Positions 1 to 10,318 of a stretch of 64,000 nt of DNA are shown here, one piece after another (positions within the stretch are counted from its first letter, which is position 1; the number at the start of each line of letters is the position of its first letter). The stretch spans positions 4,128,701 through 4,192,700 of the forward strand of contig OZ252146.1 of NCBI GenBank assembly GCA_965248735.1, given 5' to 3'. The notes under the pieces are model-generated. The model had not been told where the DNA came from, made no database searches, and was given only the letters and a program-made list of their open reading frames with translations. The position numbers were made by a program, and so were the translations under genes. The stretch comes from Aldehydirespirator sp965248735 (GTDB lineage: Bacteria; Actinomycetota; Acidimicrobiia; Acidimicrobiales; Aldehydirespiratoraceae).

Positions 1-1566
1 GGCCAGAATCTCGCCCTCCACGACGGGATCGACTGCGCTGGTGGCGTCGTCGAGCATGAGCAGCCGGGGCGATCGCACCAGGGCCCGGGCCAGAGCCACC
101 CGCTGTCGCTGCCCGCCCGAAAGGGTCACACCCCGCTCGCCCACGACCGTTCCTGCGCCCTGGGGGAGGGCTTCCACGAACTCGCCCGCAGCAGCAACGC
201 CCAGCGCGGCGCCCACGTCGGCCCGGGTGCCTCCCCAGCGCAGGTCCACGTTCTCGGTCACCGAGTCGGCGAACAGGAAGGCCTCCTGGAACACCAGAGC
301 CACCGCCTCATGCAGTTCGTCGGCGGGGACACGGTGCAGGTCGGTGCCCGACAACCGGATCGACCCCCGCGCCGGGGGGTTCAGCCCGGCGACGGTCTCC
401 AGCAGGGTGGACTTGCCCGAGCCGGTGGCGCCGACGAGCGCCACCGTCTCGCCGGGCCGCACCGCGAATGTCACTCCGTCGAGCACGAGCTGGGCGCCGT
501 AGCCCACGGCAAGGTCGTGGATCTCCAAGCCGAGCGGCCCCGACGGCAGGACCCGGCCGTCACCAACCGGAGCGGCTGCTTCCGGGACAGGCTGGTCGAG
601 CACTCGGTCCACCCGCTCCAGCGACACCACCGAGCGGGGCATCTCCTCCAGGAAGAAACCCACGATCAGCAGAGGCAGAGCCAGCAGTGAGAACAGGGTG
701 GTGGCCAGCACGAGGTCCCCGGGGGTGGCTGCGCCCCGGCCCACAAGCCAGGCCCCCACCAGCAGCAGGGTGATCGCGCCCAGTGTGGGCAGGGCGTCCA
801 GGGCGGGCTCGAAGGTGCCCCGCATGCGGCCCACCCGGACCCGCTCGTCGCGCAGCCGCTCGGAGGCGGCGCGCATCCGCTCCACCTCCACCTGCTCGCG
901 GCCCAGGGTCTTCACCACCACGGCACCGTCGAAGCTCTCGTGGGCCACCGTGGACACCTCGCCGACGCGCCGCTGCACCTCGGCCGAGGGCGCCTCGACC
1001 CTGCGGGTGTAGATGCGGCTGATCAACGCGAGGGCCGGGAAGACCACGGCCGCGATGAGCGCCAGCAGCGGGTGGGCGAGGAACAGCACCACCATCGTCA
1101 TCACCACCAGCACTAGGACGCTGACCGCGAAGGCCAGGGGTTTGAGCACCATCGTGGCCGTGTTGACGTCGGAGTCGGCGTGGGCGAGCAGCTCTCCGGG
1201 AGCCCGCTCGCGGTGGAAGTCCATGGGCAGATCGAGGTAGCGGTGCAGCAGGGCCCGGCGCCAGTCCCGCTGCGTTCGCAGCTCGGCCATGGCCAGGTAC
1301 CAGCGGCGCAGCAGAACCGAGACCCCGCTGGCGACCGCCACTGCGATCACCGCGGCGGCCGCCACGGCCGGCGCCGTCCGTTCGACGGAGTCGGCAAAGA
1401 TCACGTTGTCGGTGATCCAGCCCAGCAGCCAGGCGCTGCCCACGGTGGCGGCGACGAAGCCGAGCGCCCCCACCATGGCCAGCGCGTGCGGGCCGGGATG
1501 GGCCCGCACCGACCGCATTATCAGCCGGAATCCCCGCCGGGCCACGCTGCCATGGGAGGCGCTCAC
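1..1566 (-). CDS. ABC transporter, fused permease-ATPase (3' end outside window)
   Basis: Exporter-type half transporter; 522 codons are visible and the C-terminus runs off the window. The first ~310 residues form the six-helix membrane domain (hydrophobic stretches such as ALAMVGALGFVAA and VLVLVVMTMVVLFLA). The nucleotide-binding domain follows: Walker A GATGSGKST near residue 374, signature LSGGQRQRVALARA near 480, Walker B LLMLDDATSAVD near 500. Such proteins dimerise and export a lipid, drug or peptide with ATP; the substrate cannot be read from the sequence. The GTG start at 1566 lies 16 bases after the isocitrate dehydrogenase stop on the same strand, so the two are probably co-transcribed. 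A downstream partner half transporter is likely but not visible. Confidence 0.9.
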   Translation of the reverse strand, partial: MSASHGSVARRGFRLIMRSVRAHPGPHALAMVGALGFVAATVGSAWLLGWITDNVIFADSVERTAPAVAAAAVIAVAVASGVSVLLRRWYLAMAELRTQRDWRRALLHRYLDLPMDFHRERAPGELLAHADSDVNTATMVLKPLAFAVSVLVLVVMTMVVLFLAHPLLALIAAVVFPALALISRIYTRRVEAPSAEVQRRVGEVSTVAHESFDGAVVVKTLGREQVEVERMRAASERLRDERVRVGRMRGTFEPALDALPTLGAITLLLVGAWLVGRGAATPGDLVLATTLFSLLALPLLIVGFFLEEMPRSVVSLERVDRVLDQPVPEAAAPVGDGRVLPSGPLGLEIHDLAVGYGAQLVLDGVTFAVRPGETVALVGATGSGKSTLLETVAGLNPPARGSIRLSGTDLHRVPADELHEAVALVFQEAFLFADSVTENVDLRWGGTRADVGAALGVAAAGEFVEALPQGAGTVVGERGVTLSGGQRQRVALARALVRSPRLLMLDDATSAVDPVVEGEILA

Positions 1567-1582
1567 GGTGGAGCGTCAGCCT

Positions 1583-2779
<1,197 letters not shown>

Positions 2780-2815
2780 GTATACCGAGGCTACAGGCGG
2801 CCCGAATGGGCTCGT

Positions 2816-3517
2816 TCAGCCGGCCAGCGACTGGGCCTCGTCGAAGACTTCCTGAAGGCGCTTGCGCACCATCTCGGAGAAGTGGATCCTCTGCGGGCGG
2901 GTCATGCGGCCCTCGGGCGGACGGATGGGCGGGCCGGCCACCATGACCACCCGCACCCTCCGAGGCAGGCGAGTGCCGGAACTCATCGCGGCCTCAGTGC
3001 CGGCAATGCCGACGGGCACGATGGCCGCTCCGGTGCGCGACGCGAGGTAGCTCATGCCGTCGAAGACGCTGACCACCTTCGGGCCGGTCTGGCGGGTGCC
3101 CTCGGGGAACACGACGATCTGCTCGCCCGCCTGCAGGATCTTGACCGAAGTCAGGATCGCCTCCCGGTCGACCGCGCCCCGGCGCACCGGGAACGCGCCC
3201 AGCGCGGACAGGAAGGCGCCGAAGAGCCGGCTGCGGAACAAAGACTCCTTCGACAGGGCCCGCATCCGGCGGTGGCCCATCCCGGCCAGCAGCGGCGTGT
3301 CGAGGTTGGAGCGATGTACCGGGGCCACGATCACCGGACCCGCGATGTCGAGGTGCTCGGCCCCCTTGTGGCGCACCCGGAAGTAGGGGTGCAGCACCAC
3401 GATGATGGTGCGCCGCACGAGACGGTACACCCACATGGAGCTGCGCTTGGCCGCGATGCGCTGGGACCACTGCTGCAGGTCCTCGACCCGACTTGGCTTG
3501 CGACCCTTGGACGTCAT
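2816..3517 (-). CDS. 1-acyl-sn-glycerol-3-phosphate acyltransferase family (PlsC-like)
   Basis: 233-residue acyltransferase of the PlsC family, expected to transfer an acyl chain to lysophosphatidic acid or a related acceptor at the inner membrane face. Motif I HRSNLD (H68-x4-D73) carries the catalytic His/Asp; motif III FPEGTR lies at 137-142; VPVGIAGTE corresponds to motif IV. A hydrophobic stretch near residues 37-44 may anchor it. The gene starts with ATG at 3517 and is divergent from the SDR gene at 3658; it ends 36 bases before icd begins, so it may share that transcript. The exact acceptor is not determinable. Confidence 0.9.
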   Translation of the reverse strand: MTSKGRKPSRVEDLQQWSQRIAAKRSSMWVYRLVRRTIIVVLHPYFRVRHKGAEHLDIAGPVIVAPVHRSNLDTPLLAGMGHRRMRALSKESLFRSRLFGAFLSALGAFPVRRGAVDREAILTSVKILQAGEQIVVFPEGTRQTGPKVVSVFDGMSYLASRTGAAIVPVGIAGTEAAMSSGTRLPRRVRVVMVAGPPIRPPEGRMTRPQRIHFSEMVRKRLQEVFDEAQSLAG

Positions 3518-3543
3518 GTTTGGTTGTGTCTAGCACTGCCGCC

Positions 3544-3613
3544 GCATTCGGCTGTAACGCGGCACGGCGCGCTTCGTCGCTCAGACCGACCGGCTAGCGG
3601 CGTTCGGCTGTAA
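3544..3613. promoter_or_regulatory. Direct repeats in divergent promoter region
   Basis: The 140-base gap between the divergent plsC-like and SDR genes holds two copies of GCRTTCGGCTGTAA, at 3544-3557 and 3600-3613 (13 of 14 identical, 56 bases apart). The second copy ends about 45 bases before the SDR start. Paired sites like this are a common operator layout, but no regulator is identified. Confidence 0.35.
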
Positions 3614-3657
3614 TGGAGTAGGGCACTTGGACGCCCGCACGGCACAGGAGGCAGGCC

Positions 3658-4437
3658 ATGGGACAGCTTGAGGGCAGGACGGCGATAGTCACCGGCGCGG
3701 GCGAGGGCATCGGGCGGGCTGTGGCCCGGGCCTTCGTGGCCGAGGGAGCCAATGTGCTAGTAGCCGAGATCGACGAGCGCCTGGGCGCCGACGCCGCAGC
3801 CGAGCTTGGCGACACCTGCCAGTTCCTGCCCACCGACGTTGGCGAGCGGGCTGAGGTCGAGGCCATGGTCGCCCATGCCGCCCAACAGTGGGGGTCAGTG
3901 GACATCCTGGTTAACAACGCCTGGGGCGGTGGCGAGGTGAGCCGTCTAGAGCACAAGTCCGCCGCCGGGATGGCCCGGGCTCTGGCCGTGGGCTTCTACG
4001 GCCCGTTCTGGGCCATGGCCGCGGCGCTGCCCATCATGAAGGCCAACGGCTGGGGCCGGGTGGTCAACATGTGCTCGCTCAACGGGGTGAACGCCCACAT
4101 GGGCACCGTGGAGTACAACTCGGCCAAGGAGGCGCTGCGAGCCGCCACCCGTACCGCGGCCCGCGAGTGGGCGGGCTGGGGCATCACCGCCAACATCGTG
4201 TGCCCCGCGGCCAAGTCGGCCAGCTTCCACCGGGTGCTGGGCGCGCACCCCGAGCTGCTGGCCGCGGCCGACTCCTCCAACCCGATGGGCCGCATCGGCG
4301 ACCCCGACCTCGACATCGCGCCGGTGGTGGTCTTCCTGGCCAGCGAGGCCAGCCGATACGTGACCGGCAACACGCTGTTCGTGGACGGCGGGGGCCACAT
4401 CAACGGCGCGGCCTGGAAGCCCGACCTGCCCGACTGA
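3658..4437 (+). CDS. SDR family oxidoreductase
   Basis: 259-residue classical short-chain dehydrogenase. The cofactor motif TGAGEGIG is at residues 12-19, the NNAG motif appears as NNAWGG, and the catalytic set is Ser in MCSLNG with YNSAK (Tyr-x3-Lys). The C-terminus has the usual FVDGGG segment. NAD(P)-dependent oxidation or reduction of a hydroxyl or keto group is expected; the acidic residue after the second strand (AEIDE) suggests NAD. An AGGAGG ribosome site lies about 8 bases before the ATG. The enoyl-CoA hydratase gene follows 39 bases downstream, consistent with a beta-oxidation or acyl-CoA role. Confidence 0.92.
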   Translation: MGQLEGRTAIVTGAGEGIGRAVARAFVAEGANVLVAEIDERLGADAAAELGDTCQFLPTDVGERAEVEAMVAHAAQQWGSVDILVNNAWGGGEVSRLEHKSAAGMARALAVGFYGPFWAMAAALPIMKANGWGRVVNMCSLNGVNAHMGTVEYNSAKEALRAATRTAAREWAGWGITANIVCPAAKSASFHRVLGAHPELLAAADSSNPMGRIGDPDLDIAPVVVFLASEASRYVTGNTLFVDGGGHINGAAWKPDLPD

Positions 4438-4476
4438 GCCTCGCCGCGACACCACCGGCTGATACCGTCGCCGGTC

Positions 4477-5292
4477 ATGGGTTCAGCCGACGATTTCGTT
4501 CTCATCGACCACCCGCGGCCCAGCATCGCGCTCGTCACCCTCAATCGGCCCGAGCGCATGAACGCCATGGCTTTCGACGTGATGGTGCCGCTGGCCGACG
4601 CCCTGCGCGACGTGAACAACGACAACGAAGTTCGGGCCGTGGTGATCACCGGCGCCGGCCACGGGTTCTGCTCCGGGGCCGACATGGTGAGCTCGGGCAG
4701 CCCTCCCTACATCGAGGGCCTCACCAAGGCGACCGTCGCCCACCGGGCCGCCGATCGCCTCCACGAGGTGATCGAGCTGATCGGGGACCTCCACCAGCCG
4801 GTTATCGCGGCCATCAACGGCGCGGCCATCGGCGGCGGCCTGTGCCTGGCGCTGGCCTGCGACATCCGCGTCGCGTCGACCGAGGCCTATTTCCGGGCCG
4901 CGGGCATCAACAACGGCCTCACCGCGGCCGAATTGGGCCTCAGCTTCACGCTGCCTCGGGCCATCGGCTCGTCACGGGCCTTCGAGATCATGCTGACCGG
5001 ACGGGACGTGCACGCCGAGGAGGCGGCCCGCATCGGCCTGGTGAGCGAGACGGTTGAGCCCGACGACCTGCTGGAGCGCTGCTACGGGATCGGCGCCCGC
5101 ATCGCCGCGTTCAGCCGACCGGGCACCGAGCTCACCAAGCGGATGCTGTGGGCCGGGCTGGAGGCCTCGAGCTACGGCGCCCACATGCGCTCGGAAATGA
5201 ACGCCCAACTGCTGGTGCGCATGACCACCCGCAACTTCGAGGAGGCCGTCCTCGCCCGCCAAGAGAAGCGCCCCCCAGTCTTCGAAGACTGA
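4477..5292 (+). CDS. Enoyl-CoA hydratase/isomerase family protein
   Basis: 271-residue crotonase-fold enzyme. Oxyanion-hole segments are visible as GFCSGADM (first) and AINGAAIGGGLCLALACD (second), and the catalytic-region helix contains AAELGLSFTLPRAIG with a glutamate at the hydratase position. Expected to hydrate or isomerise an enoyl-CoA in fatty acid or related acyl-CoA breakdown. It follows the SDR gene on the same strand, so the pair may work on one acyl chain. The substrate is not resolved. Confidence 0.92.
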   Translation: MGSADDFVLIDHPRPSIALVTLNRPERMNAMAFDVMVPLADALRDVNNDNEVRAVVITGAGHGFCSGADMVSSGSPPYIEGLTKATVAHRAADRLHEVIELIGDLHQPVIAAINGAAIGGGLCLALACDIRVASTEAYFRAAGINNGLTAAELGLSFTLPRAIGSSRAFEIMLTGRDVHAEEAARIGLVSETVEPDDLLERCYGIGARIAAFSRPGTELTKRMLWAGLEASSYGAHMRSEMNAQLLVRMTTRNFEEAVLARQEKRPPVFED

Positions 5293-5353
5293 CCGCGCGC
5301 GCTCGTAGTGCTCTTCTGGGATAATTCCAGGAAAGTACGACGAAGGCCAGGAA

Positions 5354-7198
5354 TCAGGCGATGCCGAGTACGCGGTGCAGGCGCTTCAGGGCGGCGACCA
5401 CGTCGATGCCCTGATGCCAGAGGTCGCTCACCCCGCCGGCTCGCAGTTGGTGGAGCAAGTCGGCGGGTGTGTCGGTGTGGCAGACGACGGCCACGAACGC
5501 TGCTCCCGCCTCGGTGAGGGCGCAGGCCGTGGCCGGACCTCGCCGGCGGTACCAGTCGTCCGAGCCCGTTATCACCGCCGCGGCCAGGCCCGAAGCCGCG
5601 CAGTCGGCCGCGGCCGCGATGGGCGAATCGACGCCTTCTCCGCCGCGGGCCTCGATGCCGCCTGCGGCCAGCAGGTTCTGCGCCCAGGCAGTGCGGTCGG
5701 AGTGGGCCGCAGCCGGCCCCAGGGCAGTGACCCACACCGCGGAACGCTCGCCGGTGGCGAGCCGGTGGCGGTCGGCGACGTCACGGAGATCCTCGAAGGG
5801 CTGGGCCAGCCGCCTGACCGGCAGCCCCCTCGCCGCGGGCGCGGCACGGTCGTCGGCGTCGGGCGCGGCGACTGCGTCCTCTAGAAGGGGGTACTCGCTT
5901 ACGCCCGTGAGCGGCTCGCGGCGGGTGCTCAGGGCAGCGAGGCGTGTCGCCCACCGGTTCTCGATGGCCGCCTCCAGCGACGCGTCGGCCGTCACGGCTC
6001 CGATCCCCCCGGCGGCCTCCGTGGACTGCAGGATCCCCCAGCCGGCCTGGGCCAGTTCGTCGGTGAGCGACTCCACGTAGAACGACCCGCCGGCCGGATC
6101 GCCCGTGCGGGCCATGTGGGACTCCTCCAGCAGCAGCAATTGGGTGTTGCGGGCCAACCGGCGTCCGAGCACGCCGTCGGTGTCGACAGCGCCCGTCGCG
6201 TGGTCGAAGGGCAGCACGGTCACCGCGTCGGCGCCGGCCACACCGGCGGCCAGCGCAGCCGCGGCGCCCCGCAGCAGGTTCACCCACGGATCTCGCCGGC
6301 TGTACATGCAGGCCGCGGTCACCGCGTGCTGGTACTGGCGGGCCGCCTCCGGCGAGCCGCCGCTGGCCGTCACCACCCGGGCCCACATCACCCGGGCGGC
6401 CCGCAGCCCGGCGATGGTGACGAACTGGTCGGCTGTGGCCGCCAGCCGGAAGCCGATGAGCTTGGCGGCGGCGTTCACCGGGAGTCCGGCCTCGACCAGC
6501 GCACGCAGGTACGCGACCCCCGTCGTCGTCGCCCACCCCAGGGCTTGAGCCTCGGTGGCGCCGGCGTCGGCGTACCGGGTGGCGTCCACAGTGAACGCCC
6601 TGACGGCTGGACCGAGCGTGTCGGCCGCCGTCGCTATTTGCATTCCGCCCCGCACGGCTGCCTCAGCAACACGTTTGCCCGATCGGGCCCACTCCCCCAG
6701 CGGATCGAGGCCGAGTGAACTGCCCGCAGCGAGCACCGAACCCCGGCGAAGCGCCAACGCGCCGAGGGCTCGTGCTGCATCGGTGTAGGCATGGGGCGCC
6801 AGGGCAACCGGAGTCTGGGACAGATCCACATCGGAGAGCACGCGGTCCAGATCGGCAGCGGTGGTATCCGGCGCCGTTTCGAGTTCCAAGGAGGTCGCGC
6901 CACCGGCTAGGTCGTCCTTGATCTGCATCCGCAGCGCGTCCAGATCGCCCCCACCAGCACCCACACCCGAAGCAAGAACGTGGACGGCGCGAATGTCCCA
7001 GCCCTTCTCGGATCGCCTCGGATCCGCCGCGGCCGCATTCGCCGCAGGCCGATCCGGTCCGTCGGTGTAGAGCAATTGCACCTCGATGCCGTCGCGAGTG
7101 ACGCTGGACAGCTCGTCCACCCCCCGGCCCCGCAGCAACTGCTGTACCAGAGCCATCCAGTCGTCGGAGCTGACAGGCGACCAGCCTTGCGTGCTCAT
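5354..7198 (-). CDS. mutA: Methylmalonyl-CoA mutase small subunit (MutA-like)
   Basis: 614 residues, the size of the small non-catalytic subunit of the heterodimeric mutase. The TIM-barrel family signature TGDPAGGSFYVESL is present near residue 365, as is the extended N-terminal domain. The C-terminal ~130 residues align with the cobalamin-binding fold but lack the DxHxxG cobalt-ligand motif, as expected for the small subunit. It should pair with a large subunit MutB to isomerise methylmalonyl-CoA and succinyl-CoA in propionate metabolism. No mutB or MeaB-type chaperone gene is adjacent; the gene stands between converging and unrelated genes, which is unusual. The ATG at 7198 has a purine-rich site (GGTGATGGTGAG) just upstream. 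Confidence 0.82.
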   Translation of the reverse strand: MSTQGWSPVSSDDWMALVQQLLRGRGVDELSSVTRDGIEVQLLYTDGPDRPAANAAAADPRRSEKGWDIRAVHVLASGVGAGGGDLDALRMQIKDDLAGGATSLELETAPDTTAADLDRVLSDVDLSQTPVALAPHAYTDAARALGALALRRGSVLAAGSSLGLDPLGEWARSGKRVAEAAVRGGMQIATAADTLGPAVRAFTVDATRYADAGATEAQALGWATTTGVAYLRALVEAGLPVNAAAKLIGFRLAATADQFVTIAGLRAARVMWARVVTASGGSPEAARQYQHAVTAACMYSRRDPWVNLLRGAAAALAAGVAGADAVTVLPFDHATGAVDTDGVLGRRLARNTQLLLLEESHMARTGDPAGGSFYVESLTDELAQAGWGILQSTEAAGGIGAVTADASLEAAIENRWATRLAALSTRREPLTGVSEYPLLEDAVAAPDADDRAAPAARGLPVRRLAQPFEDLRDVADRHRLATGERSAVWVTALGPAAAHSDRTAWAQNLLAAGGIEARGGEGVDSPIAAAADCAASGLAAAVITGSDDWYRRRGPATACALTEAGAAFVAVVCHTDTPADLLHQLRAGGVSDLWHQGIDVVAALKRLHRVLGIA

Positions 7199-7218
7199 CT
7201 CACCATCACCTCGCAGCC

Positions 7219-7272
7219 CGTCCAGTGATTCTCATCGTGACAGTCGGTCCACTGGAACCGATCCACTGCAAC
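7219..7272. promoter_or_regulatory. Short repeats upstream of mutA
   Basis: Two adjacent 14-base copies of CGRTCCACTGSAAC lie at 7245-7258 and 7259-7272, and GTCCAGTG at about 7219-7226 is a partial inverted match to CACTGGAAC. They sit 20-75 bases upstream of the mutA start, where an operator would be. No regulator is identified. Confidence 0.3.
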
Positions 7273-7322
7273 CGACCAATGGCGCGAACCTTGTCCGAAA
7301 GGGGCAACCGCCTGGGCCGTTG

Positions 7323-8120
7323 TCACATCGTGAAGCGGAGGCTGCGGGCCGCGTGCTCGCCCCAATGCGCGTCGCCGCTCCAGGAGATGGAGCCGTCGTC
7401 GATCTTGGACTGGGGGTCGATGCGCCCGCAGGCCAGCATGATAAATGTGGTCGAGTCTGCGGTGAGCACCACGTCGGGCGAGTCCAGAGAGGCGGGGTCG
7501 ACGGCCTTGGCCCTGCCGTCAACCACCACGGCGAGCTTGCGCTCGACCGGTCCGGTTATGTCGGCCCGCAGGCTCATGCCCTCGGGAAGGCCCACCTTCT
7601 TGCCCATGATGTAGCCGATCGAGCCCTCGACCTGGTCGAGGGTGATCTCGGCGGTGGGGCCGCTGTCGTCGGTGGCCCGTCCCAGCGGGATGGTGCAGTC
7701 GCGCACGTGCACCCACATATCGAAGATGCGGATCGCAAGGAAGCCGCCGTAGCTCTGCACGCCCACCGGCGTGAACGACGGGCGGCCAATGTCTTCGTCG
7801 CTGAACCCGGCCAGATCGGCCCGCCGGGCGTCGAAGATCTTCCCCACGCGGGCACCGAACTCGGCCGCGGACATGCCCGCGGAGGCGTCGGTGAGAGCCT
7901 GCATCTTCTCGAATGGCGGCATGTTGTCGGTGCTGATCTCCCAGCCCGCGATCACGTCCTCCACGCCCACGGCGTGGCCCAGCGCCTGGCGCACCGTCCA
8001 CGCCGGGCACAGCGACTGCACCGTCCATTCGTCGTCGGATAGGTCGGCGCACAGGGCGGTAATCTCCGAGAAGCAGGCCTCTGTGGTGTCGATCAGTTGC
8101 TGGCGGGAGTAAGAATGCAT
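7323..8120 (-). CDS. Maleylpyruvate isomerase (MDMPI) N-terminal family protein
   Basis: 265 residues from the ATG at 8120. The N-terminal half resembles the mycothiol-dependent maleylpyruvate isomerase/DinB four-helix fold (LCPAWTVRQALGHAVGVEDV, the helix that normally carries the metal-binding His). The C-terminal half resembles an SCP2-like lipid-binding domain (VDGRAKAVD, TTFIMLACGRID). Proteins of this type are widespread in Actinobacteria and mostly uncharacterised. I chose the internal Met because an upstream in-frame start would crowd the divergent acyl-CoA dehydrogenase gene. The actual reaction is unknown. Confidence 0.78.
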   Translation of the reverse strand: MHSYSRQQLIDTTEACFSEITALCADLSDDEWTVQSLCPAWTVRQALGHAVGVEDVIAGWEISTDNMPPFEKMQALTDASAGMSAAEFGARVGKIFDARRADLAGFSDEDIGRPSFTPVGVQSYGGFLAIRIFDMWVHVRDCTIPLGRATDDSGPTAEITLDQVEGSIGYIMGKKVGLPEGMSLRADITGPVERKLAVVVDGRAKAVDPASLDSPDVVLTADSTTFIMLACGRIDPQSKIDDGSISWSGDAHWGEHAARSLRFTM

Positions 8121-8178
8121 GGGCCAAGCATGACGCCGACCGAGCCGTGACCGCAACGCCTAACGGGAGAATGTCCGA

Positions 8179-9405
8179 ATGACTGCCACCGACGCGCCCC
8201 CCGATACCGGAGCAGAGACCCGCATCGTCGACGAAGCCATCGACGCCCTGCTGGCCGAGCACGACCCCGCCAACGAGACCCGGATCGAGTTCCGCGGCCA
8301 CACCTACGATGCCGGCCTGGCCTGGGTGCACCACCCGCCGGGCTTCGGCGGCCTCGGCCTGTCGCGCCGGGCACAACGCGTGGCGGACCGCCGCCTGCGG
8401 GACGCCGGGGCGCAGCCCGCCGACCCGTCGACGTTCTTCTCGGCGCTGATCGGCCCGACCATCCTCACCCACGGCACCGACGAGCAGAAGCGCCGCTACC
8501 TGCGGCCCATGTTCACCGGTGAGGAGCGCTGGTGCCAGCTATTCAGCGAGCCCGGCTCCGGCTCGGATTTCGCCGGGCTGGGCACCCGGGCCGTGCGCGA
8601 CGGCGATGAGTGGGTGGTCAACGGCCAGAAGGTGTGGAACACGCTGGCGCACATCGCCGATCTGGGCATGCTCGTGGCCCGCACCAATCCCGAGCTTCCC
8701 AAGCACAAGGGCCTCACCTACTTCGCGCTGGACATGCGCGCCCCCGGAGTGGAGGTGCGCCCGCTGCGCCAGATCACCGGCGAGGCCGAGTTCAACGAGG
8801 TGTACATGACCGACGCGCGGGTCCCCGACTCCGCCCGGATCGGCGCCGTCGGCGAGGGCTGGAGAGTGTCGCTCACCACCCTGATGAACGAGCGGACGGC
8901 GATCGGCGGCGCGGTGGGCGGCGCCACCACCGCCCGGGCGGGCCCCGTGGCCGGCTTGGTCGAGGCCTACCGCAACATGGACCCGGCGGTGCGCACCAAG
9001 GCCCACCGCGACGAGGTCATGCAACTGTGGGTGCGGGGCGAGGCGCTGCGGTTCACCAACGCCCGGGCCGCGCACAACGCCCGCTCCGGCAACCCCGGCC
9101 CCGAAAGCTCGGTGAGCAAGCTGATGCTGGCCGAGTTCAACAAGGACCTCACCGCCAAGGTGGTCGACCTGGAGGGCCCGGCCGGGATGGTGGACTACGA
9201 CTACGAGTTCCGCCGCCCGACTGAGATCTCCCTGGACGGCAAGTTCGGCGACACCCACCACGGCTTCCTGCGGGCCAGGGCCAACTCCATCGAGGGCGGC
9301 ACCAGCGAGATCATGCGCAACATCCTGGGCGAGCAGGTTCTGGGCCTGCCGGGCGAGCCCAGGGTGGACAAGGCGATCCCCTGGCGCGACGTTCCCAGGA
9401 ACTAG
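8179..9405 (+). CDS. Acyl-CoA dehydrogenase family protein
   Basis: 408-residue flavoenzyme of the acyl-CoA dehydrogenase family. The middle domain has the FAD/substrate segment WCQLFSEPGSGSDFAGL and NGQKVWNT; the C-terminal domain ends with NSIEGGTSEIMRNILGEQVLGLP, the usual FAD-dimer contact. Expected to oxidise an acyl-CoA to the 2-enoyl-CoA and pass electrons to ETF. The N-terminal helical domain is a little short, starting directly at PGFGGLG after ~50 residues. It precedes the amidohydrolase gene by 17 bases, indicating one transcript. Confidence 0.93.
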   Translation: MTATDAPPDTGAETRIVDEAIDALLAEHDPANETRIEFRGHTYDAGLAWVHHPPGFGGLGLSRRAQRVADRRLRDAGAQPADPSTFFSALIGPTILTHGTDEQKRRYLRPMFTGEERWCQLFSEPGSGSDFAGLGTRAVRDGDEWVVNGQKVWNTLAHIADLGMLVARTNPELPKHKGLTYFALDMRAPGVEVRPLRQITGEAEFNEVYMTDARVPDSARIGAVGEGWRVSLTTLMNERTAIGGAVGGATTARAGPVAGLVEAYRNMDPAVRTKAHRDEVMQLWVRGEALRFTNARAAHNARSGNPGPESSVSKLMLAEFNKDLTAKVVDLEGPAGMVDYDYEFRRPTEISLDGKFGDTHHGFLRARANSIEGGTSEIMRNILGEQVLGLPGEPRVDKAIPWRDVPRN

Positions 9406-9422
9406 CAGAGATAGCTCAAACC

Positions 9423-10283
9423 ATGCCTATGCCGACCGATGTGGGGATCGTCGACACGATGATCGGCTTTCCCGCCAAGGACTTCGAGCACTACGAGTTC
9501 ATTCGCAAGCAGCTCAAGGACGCCGAGTCGGCCGACTTCGACTTCCCAGTGGAATACATGTTCAAGGGCGTGCCCAAGGAGAAGTACGGCGCGGACGACC
9601 CCATCGCGCTGACGCTGGGAGAAATGGACGCCCACGGCGTCGAGTTCGGCCTGATCGGCTGCGAGGGCGAGGTGAACCGCAAGGCCCTGGCCGACCACTC
9701 CGACCGATTCGTGGCCACCTGCCAGATCGACGCCAACGACGTGATGGGCGCGGTGCGCAAGATCCGCCACTGCAAGGAGACCTACGACATCCGGGCGGTG
9801 GGCACGTTCCCGGCCGGGTGCTTCCCGCAGATCCCCATCGACGACCCCAAGTGGTATCCGGTCTACGCCACCTGCTGCGACCTCGACATCCCCGTCTTCG
9901 TTTGCGCGGGCGTGCCCGGCCCCCGGCTGCCCATGGACTGCCAGCACGTGGAGCGCATCGACCGGGTCATGTACGACTTCCCCGAGCTCACCCTGGTCAC
10001 CCGCCACGGCTGCGAGCCGTGGGAGGGCCTAGCCGTGAAGCTGATGCTGAAGTGGCCCGGCCTGCACTACTCCACCTCTGCGTTCGCCCCCAAGCACTAT
10101 CCCTCCGCCATCATCGACTACGCCAACACCCGGGGCGCCGACAAGATCATGTACGCCGGCTACTTCCCGATGGGCCTGTCGCTGCAGCGCATCATGACCG
10201 AGATGCCCAACGTCGCCTTCCGCGACGAGGTCTGGCCCAAGTTCCTGCGCCACAACGCCGCCCGAGTCCTCAAGATCACCTAG
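9423..10283 (+). CDS. Amidohydrolase-related (TIM-barrel) protein
   Basis: 286 residues, amidohydrolase_2-like fold. Recognisable segments are IDANDVMGAVRKI, the barrel strand with LTLVTRHGCEPW and the terminal KFLRHNAARVLKI typical of this family. The usual N-terminal HxH metal pair is absent: the first strand reads GIVDTMIGFP. It may therefore be metal-free or use other residues. The gene sits 17 bases after the acyl-CoA dehydrogenase and ahead of a YjbR-type gene. Function in the pathway is not determined. Confidence 0.78.
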   Translation: MPMPTDVGIVDTMIGFPAKDFEHYEFIRKQLKDAESADFDFPVEYMFKGVPKEKYGADDPIALTLGEMDAHGVEFGLIGCEGEVNRKALADHSDRFVATCQIDANDVMGAVRKIRHCKETYDIRAVGTFPAGCFPQIPIDDPKWYPVYATCCDLDIPVFVCAGVPGPRLPMDCQHVERIDRVMYDFPELTLVTRHGCEPWEGLAVKLMLKWPGLHYSTSAFAPKHYPSAIIDYANTRGADKIMYAGYFPMGLSLQRIMTEMPNVAFRDEVWPKFLRHNAARVLKIT

Positions 10284-10318
10284 CAGGGCGCCAGGCCGCC
10301 TGCTGCGAGACTGCCGAT

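Noticed and set aside
5310..5335. Imperfect hairpin TTCTGG...CCAGGAA between converging genes
   Set aside because: Short, bulged stem without a T-tract; not convincing as a terminator.
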